Of a stretch of 64,000 bases of DNA, positions 47,241-55,583 are shown piece by piece. Where the stretch lies: positions 1 to 64,000 of the forward strand of contig CAVSND010000025.1 of assembly GCA_963729215.1 (NCBI GenBank). Reading direction: 5' to 3'. Below the pieces are notes generated by a model. The model made no database searches and was not told the DNA's origin. It was given only the letters and a program-made list of their open reading frames with translations. Made by a program: the position numbers and the translations under genes. Positions within the stretch are counted from its first letter, which is position 1; the number at the start of each line of letters is the position of its first letter. The DNA is from CAVQJU01 sp963729215. Lineage in GTDB: Bacteria > Acidobacteriota > Vicinamibacteria > Vicinamibacterales > CAVVIG01.

Positions 47241-48392
47241 ATGCGCACACGCGTGGTGGTGCTCGGCGCCGGCTTCGGCGGCCTCGAGCTGACAACGATT
47301 CTTTCCGACGCCTTCGGCGACGCCATCGATATCGTCCTCATCGACAAGGGCGAGGCATTCGTCTTCGGCTTTTCCAAGCTCGACGTGATGTTCGGCCGGC
47401 TGATGCCGGCTGACGTCCGCCATCTGTACCGCGACGTCGTCAAGCCGGGCGTGCGTTTCCTGCAGACAACCGTGCGATCGATCGACCCGGCGGCCAGGCG
47501 CACGGTGACCGACGCGGGAACGTTCGACGCGGACGTGCTGGTGGTGGCGCTCGGCGCCGACCTCGACCCGGCGGCGACACCCGGCCTGGTGGAAGGCGGC
47601 AACGAGTTCTACTCGGTTGCCGGCGCGTTCGCGCTGCGGGACATCCTGCCCCGGTTCGAGCGGGGTCCGGTGATCATCGGCGTCACGGGCAAGTCGTTCA
47701 AGTGCCCGCCCGCTCCGAGCGAGACGGCGCTGCTCCTGCACGACTACCTTGTCGAGCGCGGACGCCGGGAGGCGACGGAGATCGCGCTGGTGATGCCGTT
47801 CGGCACGCCGATCCCGCCGTCGCCGGACACGTCGCAGGCGATTCTCGCGGCGTTCGCGGAGCGCGGCATCCGGTTCGTGAAGGACAGCCTGGTGACGTCG
47901 CTCGATCCCGAGCGGAAAGTGGCCGTCCTGAGCGACGGCACCGAGATGCCGTACGCCCTGTTTCTCGGCGTGCCGGTGCATCGCGTGCCGCCGGTTGTCG
48001 TCGAATCGGGCCTCTCCGGTCACGCCTACGACTGGGTGCCCGTCAACAAGCAGACGCTCGCGACGAAGTTTCCCGGCGTCTACGCGGTGGGCGACGTGAA
48101 CGGCGTCGGAACGCCCAAGGCCGGCGTGTTCGCTGAAGGCTCGGCGAAGATCGTCGCGGCCGCGATCGTGGCGCAGCTGCGCGGCGGGGCGGCGCCCGAT
48201 GCCTACAAGGGCCAGGGTTCCTGCTACGTGGAATTCGGCCACAACCAGGTCGGACGCGTGGACGTGGATTTTCTGAGCGGGCCCAAGCCGACGGGCACGT
48301 TTCAGGCGCCATCGGCCGCCCTCGTCGCGGAAAAGGCTTTGTTCGGCTCCAGCAGGCGTCAGCGCTGGTTCGGTCGTCCCGCCGGCGTGTGA
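47241..48392 (+). CDS. Sulfide:quinone oxidoreductase-like FAD flavoprotein
   Basis: A 383-residue protein from ATG 47241. N-terminal FAD site VVVLGAGFGGLE; the FKCPPAPSE segment (Cys near 155) resembles the redox-active cysteine region of SQR and flavocytochrome c sulfide dehydrogenase; a second Cys is in GQGSCYVEFGH; GVYAVGDVNGVGTPKAG is the second FAD motif. It could oxidise sulfide or act as another quinone-linked dehydrogenase. The C-terminal membrane helices of canonical SQR are not obvious. Confidence 0.75.
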   Translation: MRTRVVVLGAGFGGLELTTILSDAFGDAIDIVLIDKGEAFVFGFSKLDVMFGRLMPADVRHLYRDVVKPGVRFLQTTVRSIDPAARRTVTDAGTFDADVLVVALGADLDPAATPGLVEGGNEFYSVAGAFALRDILPRFERGPVIIGVTGKSFKCPPAPSETALLLHDYLVERGRREATEIALVMPFGTPIPPSPDTSQAILAAFAERGIRFVKDSLVTSLDPERKVAVLSDGTEMPYALFLGVPVHRVPPVVVESGLSGHAYDWVPVNKQTLATKFPGVYAVGDVNGVGTPKAGVFAEGSAKIVAAAIVAQLRGGAAPDAYKGQGSCYVEFGHNQVGRVDVDFLSGPKPTGTFQAPSAALVAEKALFGSSRRQRWFGRPAGV

Positions 48393-48515
48393 TGTTCACG
48401 CCTTTCCGGGCCTGATTTTCGGCGTCCCGGTCCCCTATTCAGTTCCCCCGCACCGCAGCCCCAGGGCGGGTCTTGACCGACCAACACGGTCGGATATACC
48501 ATCCGTAGCTGAAAT

Positions 48516-48530
48516 TGAGACTCAGTCTCA
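48516..48530 (+). promoter_or_regulatory. Fur-box-like palindrome
   Basis: TGAGACTCAGTCTCA is a perfect 7-1-7 inverted repeat, the layout of Fur-binding half sites, 33 bases upstream of the siderophore receptor start. Confidence 0.6.
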
Positions 48531-48562
48531 TAGTTCATCAAGAACTTCTCAGGAGCCGTCCG

Positions 48563-50926
48563 ATGCGTCTGTTGCTGCGTGTCCTGCTCGCCATCCCTGT
48601 CATCCCTGTGATCCATGTCACTGCCGCCTCGGCCGCTGCCGCCCAGTCCGCACCTCCCGAGAGCCGCGCCGCCGTCACCAACGTCACCGTCCAGGGCCGC
48701 GTGCTGGACCCCATGCAAATGGGCATCGCCGGCGCGAGCGTGACGGCATCCGCCAACCGCGGACCGGAAGTCGCGGCCTCCACCGATCAAACGGGCACCT
48801 TCACATTGACGCTTCCCGCCGGGCACTACTCGCTCAAAGTCTCGGCTCCGGGCTTTGCTGACGCGGTGCAGCAGGTCGCGATCGACAGCACGACCACGGT
48901 GGTCCCCAAGCTCGTGCTTCAGATCGCCGGCGTCCAGGAACTGGTCAACGTGAGCGCGCCGGCCGGCTACACGGTGCCGGCCACGGCGACGGCCACGAAA
49001 ACGCTCACGCCGTTGCGGGATGTGCCGCAGTCTGTGACCGTGGTCACACACGAGCTCATCAAAGACCAGATGATGATGAGCGTCGGGGACGTGATGCGGT
49101 ACGTGCCCGGCATCTCCGTGCACCAGGGCGAGAACAACCGCGATCAGGTGATCATCCGCGGCAACAGCTCGTCGGCGGACTTCTTCATCAACGGCGTCAG
49201 AGACGATGTCCAGTACTACCGCGATCTCTATAACGTCGACCGTGTCGAGGCGCTGAAGGGCCCCAACGCGCTCATGTTCGGCCGCGGCGGCGCGGGCGGC
49301 GTCGTCAATCGCGTGATGAAGGAAGCAGGATCGCAGTCCGTGCGGGAGTTCTCATTCCAGGCGGGCATGTTCGACAACCGCCGGGTCACGATGGACGTCG
49401 ACGAGCCCATCAATAACAAAGTCGCGATCCGGCTGAATGGCGTCTACGAGAACTCTGACAGCTTCCGCGACTACGTCGGTCTCGAGCGGTACGGCGTCAC
49501 GCCAACGGTCAGCGTGAGTCCGAGCGACCGGACCAAGATCACCCTGCGCTACGAGTACCTCAACGATTCGCGGGTGGCCGACCGCGGCATCACGTCCTAC
49601 CGGGGCGCGCCGGCCGATGTCGCGCCCTCGACGTTCTACGGGAATCCGGACCTCAGCGACGTCAGCGCTGACGTCAACATCGGATCGGCGACTGTCGAGC
49701 ACCGGTTCAACGGCTTCACGCTGCGCAATACCACATCGCTCGCAAACTACGACCGCGGCTACCAGAACTTCGTGCCTGGCGCCGTCACCGCCGACAAGAA
49801 ACAGGTCGCCTTGACGGCGTACAACAACGCGACCGATCGGACGAACCTGTTCAATCAGACGGATGCCACCATGACGGCCGTGACGGGCTCGTGGCGGCAC
49901 ACCGTGCTTGCCGGCGCCGAGTTCGGCCACCAGTTGACCGACAATTTCCGGAACACGGGCTTCTTCAACAACACGACCACGTCGATTCTCGTCCCGTACA
50001 GCAATCCCACGGTCTTCACGCCGGTCACGTTCCGCCAGAACGCGACGGATGCCAACAACCACGTCATCACGAACGTGGCGGCCGCATACGCGCAGGATCA
50101 GATCGAGCTGTCGTCGCACCTCCAGGCGCTTGCCGGCGTGCGCTTCGATCACTTCGACCAGAACTATCACGACAATCGCTCCGGCTCGACGCTGGCGCGC
50201 CCCGACAACCTCGTCTCGCCGCGCGCGGGCCTCGTCTACAAGCCGATCGTGCCGGTGTCCATCTACACCAGCTACGGCGTGTCGTACCTGCCGGCCTCGG
50301 GCGATCAATTTTCGTCGTTGACGAACATCACCGCGCAGCTGGAACCGGAGCAGTTCGCGAATTACGAAGTGGGCGCCAAGTGGGACGCCCGGCCAAGCCT
50401 GTCGTTCACAACCGCGGTCTACCGGCTCAATCGCACGAACACGCGTTCGACCGATCCCAACGATCCGACGCGTATTATCCAGACCGGAAGCCAGCGCACG
50501 AACGGGTACGAGATCGGCGTCAACGGACGCATGACGCCCCTCTGGAGCATCGCCGGCGGCTACGCCTTCCAGGACGCCTTCGTGTCAGCCGCCACCGCGG
50601 CGGCCCCGGCCGGCGCCGTCGTCGGACAGGTGCCGCGCCACACGTTCTCGCTCTGGAACAACTATCAGGTGGTCCCGCGCGTCGGCGCGGCCCTCGGCAT
50701 CCTCTACCGCAGCGACATGTTCGCGGCCATCGACAACACGGTCACGCTTCCCGGGTACACGCGGGCCGACGCGGCCGCGTTCGTCACCATCAGCCGCCAG
50801 CTGCGTCTGCAGGTGAACGTGGAAAACCTGTTCAACGCGAGCTATTTCATCAACGCGGACAGCAACACCAACATCTCGCCCGGGTTTCCCCGCGCGCTGC
50901 GAGTCGGCCTGACGACGGCGTTCTAG
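48563..50926 (+). CDS. TonB-dependent siderophore receptor
   Basis: A 787-residue outer-membrane receptor with ATG 48563 behind AGGAG (7-base spacing). Signal peptide ends near AAAAQ. A CarboxypepD_reg domain (residues ~40-115) precedes the plug (DVPQSVTVVTHELIKDQMMM, VMRYVPGISVHQG, and NVDRVEALKGPNALMFGRGG), which is characteristic of the catecholate/hydroxamate siderophore receptor group. The barrel ends ALRVGLTTAF with terminal Phe. The TonB box is not obvious. The Fur-like palindrome upstream predicts repression by iron. Confidence 0.88.
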   Translation: MRLLLRVLLAIPVIPVIHVTAASAAAAQSAPPESRAAVTNVTVQGRVLDPMQMGIAGASVTASANRGPEVAASTDQTGTFTLTLPAGHYSLKVSAPGFADAVQQVAIDSTTTVVPKLVLQIAGVQELVNVSAPAGYTVPATATATKTLTPLRDVPQSVTVVTHELIKDQMMMSVGDVMRYVPGISVHQGENNRDQVIIRGNSSSADFFINGVRDDVQYYRDLYNVDRVEALKGPNALMFGRGGAGGVVNRVMKEAGSQSVREFSFQAGMFDNRRVTMDVDEPINNKVAIRLNGVYENSDSFRDYVGLERYGVTPTVSVSPSDRTKITLRYEYLNDSRVADRGITSYRGAPADVAPSTFYGNPDLSDVSADVNIGSATVEHRFNGFTLRNTTSLANYDRGYQNFVPGAVTADKKQVALTAYNNATDRTNLFNQTDATMTAVTGSWRHTVLAGAEFGHQLTDNFRNTGFFNNTTTSILVPYSNPTVFTPVTFRQNATDANNHVITNVAAAYAQDQIELSSHLQALAGVRFDHFDQNYHDNRSGSTLARPDNLVSPRAGLVYKPIVPVSIYTSYGVSYLPASGDQFSSLTNITAQLEPEQFANYEVGAKWDARPSLSFTTAVYRLNRTNTRSTDPNDPTRIIQTGSQRTNGYEIGVNGRMTPLWSIAGGYAFQDAFVSAATAAAPAGAVVGQVPRHTFSLWNNYQVVPRVGAALGILYRSDMFAAIDNTVTLPGYTRADAAAFVTISRQLRLQVNVENLFNASYFINADSNTNISPGFPRALRVGLTTAF

Positions 50927-50936
50927 CAGGGCGCTG

Positions 50937-50964
50937 AAAACACGCGCTGCGTACGCGTGTTTTT
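50937..50964 (+). terminator. Intrinsic terminator after the siderophore receptor
   Basis: AAAACACGCG (50937-50946) pairs with CGCGTGTTTT (50954-50963) around 7 bases and ends in five T's. The preceding AGCAGGGCGCTGAA is the left end of a family-2 element. Confidence 0.8.
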
Positions 50965-50970
50965 GTCAGC

Positions 50971-51025
50971 CGTAGCGTCCGCCTTCAGGCGGACGTCCGC
51001 CGGCCGGCTGAAGCCGGCCGCTACG
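50971..51025. repeat. Nested palindromic element
   Basis: CGTAGCG and CGCTACG bracket two inner hairpins (TCCGCC-ttca-GGCGGA and CGGCCGGCT-gaa-GCCGGCCG). It overlaps the last bases of the DinB gene. Confidence 0.65.
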
Positions 51026-51566
51026 TATTTGTGAGCGACAGCCGGATCCGCTCGAGCTGACGCAGGTGAAGGATGTCGTGGCCGGCGTACAACCGCCGCA
51101 TGCGGTCGAGGCTCTCCTCGCCGCGCTCGCCGTGGATCCCGACCCTCAGCAGCTCCGCCGGCGTCAGGCGTGCCCAGATGGTCACATTCGCCCGGCGGAG
51201 CGCCGAAAACTGATCCAGCGCGTCGCCGACATCCACGGTGCCGTATTGCAGACGGTTCGCCCATAGATCCTGGTCGTAACCCGTCAGCTTCGGCCGGTCG
51301 TGCGCCAGGACCATCCGGAGCCGGAAGCCGCCCACAAGCTCGGAATCCGCCAGGTGCTGGACCACGTCGCGAATCGACCATTTGCCCGGCGCCTCCGCCG
51401 TCGCAACGACGTGCGCAGGCACACCCTCGAGGAAGCGCTGCAGGGCCTCAGGCGTTCCGCTGAGGACGCTGACGGGGTCCTGATCCCCGAGCAGGTCGAG
51501 CAGTCCGCCGACGTACGTCTCGATCTCCTTCGGTGTCGAAGACGAAAGATTGCTGTAAATGCTCAA
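51021..51566 (-). CDS. DinB-family protein
   Basis: A 181-residue four-helix DinB/YfiT-fold protein: GKWSIRDVVQHLADSELVGGFRLRMVL with the first His ligand, then GHDILHLRQLERIRL with the HxxxH-like pair. Such proteins are metal-dependent and often act as thiol-S-transferases, for example on bacillithiol, mycothiol or glutathione; the substrate here is unknown. Starts with ATG, no signal peptide. Its stop lies inside a palindromic repeat element. Confidence 0.85.
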   Translation of the reverse strand: MSIYSNLSSSTPKEIETYVGGLLDLLGDQDPVSVLSGTPEALQRFLEGVPAHVVATAEAPGKWSIRDVVQHLADSELVGGFRLRMVLAHDRPKLTGYDQDLWANRLQYGTVDVGDALDQFSALRRANVTIWARLTPAELLRVGIHGERGEESLDRMRRLYAGHDILHLRQLERIRLSLTNT

Positions 51567-51728
51567 GACGACCTCCGCGCTCAGGCGCCAATACCGATGT
51601 CAGTCAAGATACACCCCGGCCACGATAATCTCGAAGCCGCACGCCTGGGTGTCGATTCGGCCAGGCGCCGTTCGTATAGATGGTGAGCCGCTCGCATGAC
51701 GCCTGCGGCTCCTCAAAAGGACATGCAG

Positions 51729-52088
51729 ATGAAGCATTACTTTCTCAGCGTCTATCAGCCCGACGGTCCCCCACCCCAGCCAGAAGTGCTCGACAAGATC
51801 ATGCGCGACGTCACGGCGGTGCGCGACGAGATGAAGAAGGCGGGCGCCTGGGTATTCTCGGCCGGACTGCATCCCCCGAGCACCGCGACCGTCGTTCGTC
51901 AGCAGGACGGCGAGTGCCTGATGACCGACGGACCATTCGTCGAGGGTAAGGAACACATCGGCGGCTTTTCCTTAATCAGGGCCGCCGACCTCGACGCCGC
52001 CCTCGAGTGGGGCCGCAGGCTGGCGCGCGCGACGACGCTGCCAATCGAAGTGCGCCCGGTGCAGGGAGACGCGACCGCCGGCGCGTGA
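51729..52088 (+). CDS. YciI-family (DGPF-domain) protein
   Basis: A 119-residue protein from ATG 51729, with AAGGA 10 bases upstream. It is a YciI/DGPF ferredoxin-like fold with the signature MTDGPFVEGKEHIGGF. DGPF proteins are the regular genomic partners of ECF42 sigma factors; the sigma gene begins 2 bases after its stop. A regulatory or enzymatic role has been proposed but not settled. Confidence 0.88.
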   Translation: MKHYFLSVYQPDGPPPQPEVLDKIMRDVTAVRDEMKKAGAWVFSAGLHPPSTATVVRQQDGECLMTDGPFVEGKEHIGGFSLIRAADLDAALEWGRRLARATTLPIEVRPVQGDATAGA

Positions 52089-52090
52089 CA

Positions 52091-53320
52091 ATGCCCGTCG
52101 TCTCGACCGACGAGATCGATCGTGTATTCCGCGCCGAGTACGGCCGCGCGGTGGCCGTCCTGGTTCGCGTCTTCGGCGATATCACCATGGCCGAGGACGC
52201 GGTGCAGGACGCGTTCACCGAAGCAGTCCGACGATGGCCCGGGAGTGGCCTGCCGCCCAGTCCGGCGGGGTGGATCATCACCACGGCCCGCAACCGCGCC
52301 ATCGATCGATTTCGCCGCGAGGCCTCACGCGACGATCGCCACGCGCAGGCCGCGCTGCTCCACGCCGGGCAACCCTCCGAGGCGGAGGCGGTGCCCGACG
52401 ATCGGCTTCGTTTGATCTTCACGTGCTGCCACCCGGCGCTCGGAACCACCGCGCAGGTCGCGCTCACGCTCCGGCTGCTCGGCGGACTGACAACCGCGGA
52501 AATCGCGCGCGCGTTCCTCACCCCGGAAGCGACGATGGCGCAACGACTCGTGAGGGCCAAGGGCAAGATCCGCGATGCTGGAATTCCGTACAGGATTCCG
52601 GACGAAGCCGAGCTTCCGCATCGCCTGCGCTCCGTGCTGGCCGTCGTCTACCTGATCTTCAATGAGGGTTACTCGGCCTCGTCTGGCGATCGGCTCGTCA
52701 GGGACGAGTTGTGCGTCGAGGCGATTCGACTCGGACGTGTGCTGGCGGACCTCCTGCCCGACGAGCCGGAAGTTCGGGGTCTGCTGGCGTTGATGCTGCT
52801 CGTCGACTCGCGCCGGATCGCGCGCCTCGGCGTGGACGGCGCTCTCGTCCAACTGGCCGATCAGGACCGGAAGGCCTGGAATCACGCGCTGATCGCCGAG
52901 GGCCAGTCGATCCTGCGCCGCTGCCTCCGCCGTAACAAGCCGGGGCCGTATCAAATCCAGGCGGCCATCAACGCGGTTCACAGCGACGCCGCCCGGCCGG
53001 CGGACACTGACTGGCGGCAGATTCTTCAACTCTACGACCAGCTGATGGAGTTCTCGCCGACACCGATCGTGGCCCTCAACCGTGCCGTCGCCGTGGCCGA
53101 GGTCAACGGACCACACGCCGCGCTCGTCATCGTCGAACAGCTCGAGCTCAATCGGTACTACCTGTTCCACGCGGTCCGGGCGAACCTCCTCGAGCGCCTG
53201 GGACGTCATCACGAAGCCGCGGCCGCATACGAATCCGCGCTCGCATGCGACCAGAACCTGGCCGAGCGGACGTTCCTCGAACGCCGCCGCCGCGCGATAT
53301 CGGGCGGTAAATCGACCTGA
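52091..53320 (+). CDS. ECF42-type RNA polymerase sigma factor
   Basis: A 409-residue sigma factor. Sigma-70 region 2 (IDRVFRAEYGRAVAVLVRVFG, MAEDAVQDAFTEA) occupies residues 1-90, region 4 (LTTAEIARAFLTPEATMAQR) about 130-190, and a long C-terminal domain with TPR-like helices (RLGRHHEAAAAYESALA) follows, characteristic of ECF42 (formerly grouped with SigJ-like ECFs). No anti-sigma gene is adjacent. In this group the C-terminal extension takes over regulation. It forms a tight unit with the DGPF gene. Confidence 0.9.
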   Translation: MPVVSTDEIDRVFRAEYGRAVAVLVRVFGDITMAEDAVQDAFTEAVRRWPGSGLPPSPAGWIITTARNRAIDRFRREASRDDRHAQAALLHAGQPSEAEAVPDDRLRLIFTCCHPALGTTAQVALTLRLLGGLTTAEIARAFLTPEATMAQRLVRAKGKIRDAGIPYRIPDEAELPHRLRSVLAVVYLIFNEGYSASSGDRLVRDELCVEAIRLGRVLADLLPDEPEVRGLLALMLLVDSRRIARLGVDGALVQLADQDRKAWNHALIAEGQSILRRCLRRNKPGPYQIQAAINAVHSDAARPADTDWRQILQLYDQLMEFSPTPIVALNRAVAVAEVNGPHAALVIVEQLELNRYYLFHAVRANLLERLGRHHEAAAAYESALACDQNLAERTFLERRRRAISGGKST

Positions 53321-53341
53321 CCCGCTGTATCATTGCGCACC

Positions 53342-53911
53342 ATGGCGATATCAACCGTTCGCCCCCGCGCGGTGGCATTGGCCACGGCGGGACTGCTGCT
53401 CTTGGGAGTGACGGCGCCGGAGCGCGCGAGCGCGGGACAAACCCAACAGGGCGGCGCGAACGCCAGGAGCCGCGAAGCCGCCGACCGGATTCAACGTATC
53501 GAGGACCGGGCGGAAATCGAACAGCTGCTGCTCAATTACGGCCGCCACCTCGATGCGCGGGATTTCAAGGCGTACTCCCAGCTGTTTGCCCGGGACGGCG
53601 TGTGGCAGGGCGGGATGGGAACCGTACAGGGACCGGCGGCCATTCAGGCCTTCATGGAGAAAGCGATTTCTGGTCCGAACACCGCGCACAACTATCACCT
53701 GCTCTCCAATTTCGTCATCGATGTTCAGGGCGACACCGCCACCGCATGGTCGCGCTGGCAATTCGTGGCGCCGGGGCCGGATGGCCGCCCGGTCGTCGCC
53801 CAGGCCGGACGTTACGACGACGAGCTCGTGCGTGAAGACGGACGGTGGAAATTCAAACGACGCATCGCCGCCAACGATCTCCCTCTTCCCCGACAGGCGC
53901 CCCAGAAGTAA
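53342..53911 (+). CDS. Exported SnoaL/NTF2-like protein
   Basis: A 189-residue protein from ATG 53342, 21 bases after the sigma gene. Signal peptide ALATAGLLLLGVTAPERASA. The cone-shaped NTF2/SnoaL fold is indicated by IEQLLLNYGRHLDARDFKAY, LFARDGVWQGGMG, the HNYHLLSNFVID strand and YDDELVREDGRWKFKRR. Family members bind or isomerise small molecules. It may be a target or partner of the ECF42-DGPF pair, since it lies directly behind it. Confidence 0.78.
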   Translation: MAISTVRPRAVALATAGLLLLGVTAPERASAGQTQQGGANARSREAADRIQRIEDRAEIEQLLLNYGRHLDARDFKAYSQLFARDGVWQGGMGTVQGPAAIQAFMEKAISGPNTAHNYHLLSNFVIDVQGDTATAWSRWQFVAPGPDGRPVVAQAGRYDDELVREDGRWKFKRRIAANDLPLPRQAPQK

Positions 53912-54049
53912 GCAGGGCGCTGAGCAATACCGCCCTGAATGTAGAACGCAAAACGTAGAACGCCGGAATTCTCCGTTCTACGTTCTCCGTTCTCCGTTTT
54001 ACGTTCTGTTTTCCGTTCAGGCTGCGTTGTTCAGCAGCCTGCCAGCCTG
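53911..54049. repeat. Heptamer/hairpin element, family 2 (full-length copy)
   Basis: Left end AGCAGGGCGCTGA, left-arm AACG units at 53945, 53952 and 53959, right-arm CGTT units at 53974, 53981, 53988, 53995 and 54002 (all 7-base steps), and right end TTCAGCAGCCTGC. It fills the space between convergent genes. Confidence 0.75.
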
Positions 54050-54583
54050 CTAGTCGTTCTTCGCGCGCAGGAGACGGCTCTGGACCATCCCGTCGATGTT
54101 GTTCTCGAGGTATTCGACGCCGTCGGCGGTGATCGTGATGCCCGAATCATCGCCGCGCGTGACGAACTTCTTCTGCGTCAGGAACCAGATCGAAAACTCG
54201 AGGTGCTCGCGAGGCCGGCCGATCAGCGCTTCCATGTCGAGCATGGTAATGGTCGGTTTCTGCGGCTCGGTTTTCCGGCGGGAGTACAACAGCTCGAGGA
54301 CTGTCAGGCGTGAAATCTGCTCGCCGCGAAAATCCACGTCGCCGTTGGTGGTTTCCACCACCTTCCAGCGCTCGCGCCAGTGCTGCTGGTGCACCACGTC
54401 GTACTTCGCCCGGCGCTCAGGATCACTGAGCACCTCGTACGCCTCCGCGAGCTCACGGAACCGGTCGGCGTTGCCGGTGTCGTTGTTGTCCGGGTGGAAA
54501 CGCTGTGCGAGGAGTCGATACACGCGGTGGATCGTCTCCGGCTCGGCGTTCGCGCTGATTTGAAGCGTTTCGTAGTAGTCCAC
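54050..54583 (-). CDS. J-domain protein with C-terminal winged-helix-like region
   Basis: A 177-residue protein. Residues 1-65 are a J domain (YYETLQISANAEPETIHRVY) with the HPD motif in RFHPDN, predicting stimulation of a DnaK-type chaperone. There is no Gly/Phe or zinc-finger region. The C-terminal 100 residues (ISRLTVLELLYSRR, LEFSIWFLTQKKFV, DGVEYLENNID) look like a winged helix, a known pairing in Acidobacteriota by recollection. Cytoplasmic. Monocistronic. Confidence 0.85.
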   Translation of the reverse strand: MDYYETLQISANAEPETIHRVYRLLAQRFHPDNNDTGNADRFRELAEAYEVLSDPERRAKYDVVHQQHWRERWKVVETTNGDVDFRGEQISRLTVLELLYSRRKTEPQKPTITMLDMEALIGRPREHLEFSIWFLTQKKFVTRGDDSGITITADGVEYLENNIDGMVQSRLLRAKND

Positions 54584-54709
54584 GTCGTAGTCCTGCGAGG
54601 TTCTGGCGCTTTTCGTTGTGTCGGCTCAGGCAGGACGTCCGAGTAGATGCGCGGACACGCATCCGTGCAGCGGCGGGCATCCGCGGGCGATCCCGGCACG
54701 CGTCGCGCC

Positions 54710-55405
54710 TCAGGAGGCCGTGTCGCGCTCGGGGGCCGGATCGCCGTTGCGCATCAGCCCGCCCAACCGGCGGAACGCCGGTTTGTCGGCCGGGCGGGCG
54801 ACGACTGGATGCCGGCTGGACCTGTAGGTATCGACGGCCCAGACCGACGGCGAGCAGCCGAGAAACGCGACACTGACGGTGTTATAGAACAACGCGACCG
54901 AGGCGAGCGTCATCCAGAAATCGATCTTCGCGAGCGTCGCGGTCAGCCACGCCACCAGCGTCACGACGGCAAGGTCGGCAACGGCGGCAATGCGACGTGG
55001 ATGTGCCTCGAGCCACCACCCGATGCCCGTGTTCGCGCGGTTGACGTCGGCCGCGCGGCGATCGCCCTCGGCCAGGGCGGGCGGCAAATCGTCGCTCCAG
55101 ACCAATTGATGGCCAATAACTTCTGCCGTCCCGCGAACGAGGCGCTCGGCCCGCCGGTCGCCGTTCGGCACGACGCGGCAGAATTCGTCCACGGTGGCAG
55201 TGGGATCCGCCCCGACGGCTTCCGCGTAGCTGCGGATGTAGCTGCGCGCGGCGACGCCGGCCGGCCAGCGCGAGAAGTCGTTCCGCTCCATCGCGTCCCA
55301 GAGCTCGACGCTCACCTTGGTGCGGGCGCTCAGATCTTCGAGGGAGAGGCCGCTGCGCATGCGTTTCCGGCGCAGGTTCGGTCCGAAGGCTTCCAGGCTG
55401 GCCAC
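54710..55405 (-). CDS. RodZ-like helix-turn-helix membrane protein
   Basis: A 231-residue protein. The N-terminal HTH (FGPNLRRKRMRSGLSLEDLSARTKVS, in two adjoining parts, residues 8-60) matches the RodZ/Cro-like helix-turn-helix that binds MreB in cell-shape proteins. Two hydrophobic segments lie at about 135-155 and 160-185. The usual C-terminal periplasmic beta domain is replaced by a short hydrophilic tail, so this is not a canonical RodZ. Confidence 0.7.
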   Translation of the reverse strand: MASLEAFGPNLRRKRMRSGLSLEDLSARTKVSVELWDAMERNDFSRWPAGVAARSYIRSYAEAVGADPTATVDEFCRVVPNGDRRAERLVRGTAEVIGHQLVWSDDLPPALAEGDRRAADVNRANTGIGWWLEAHPRRIAAVADLAVVTLVAWLTATLAKIDFWMTLASVALFYNTVSVAFLGCSPSVWAVDTYRSSRHPVVARPADKPAFRRLGGLMRNGDPAPERDTAS

Positions 55406-55583
55406 GCGTCCCGTGCTGGCAACTCTTATTCCGACCGCGACCGTTCAGAATTGCGAGCCAGAGCGCGAAAATGCGCCGGAACGCGCCGGATCTGCTGACA
55501 AATCTGTGAGCAGAGTAACGGATCCGTCAGTCCTGTCTTTCGGTCTGTCAGCGTGGGAGTTGCGCGGGAACGTGACGGCGGCG

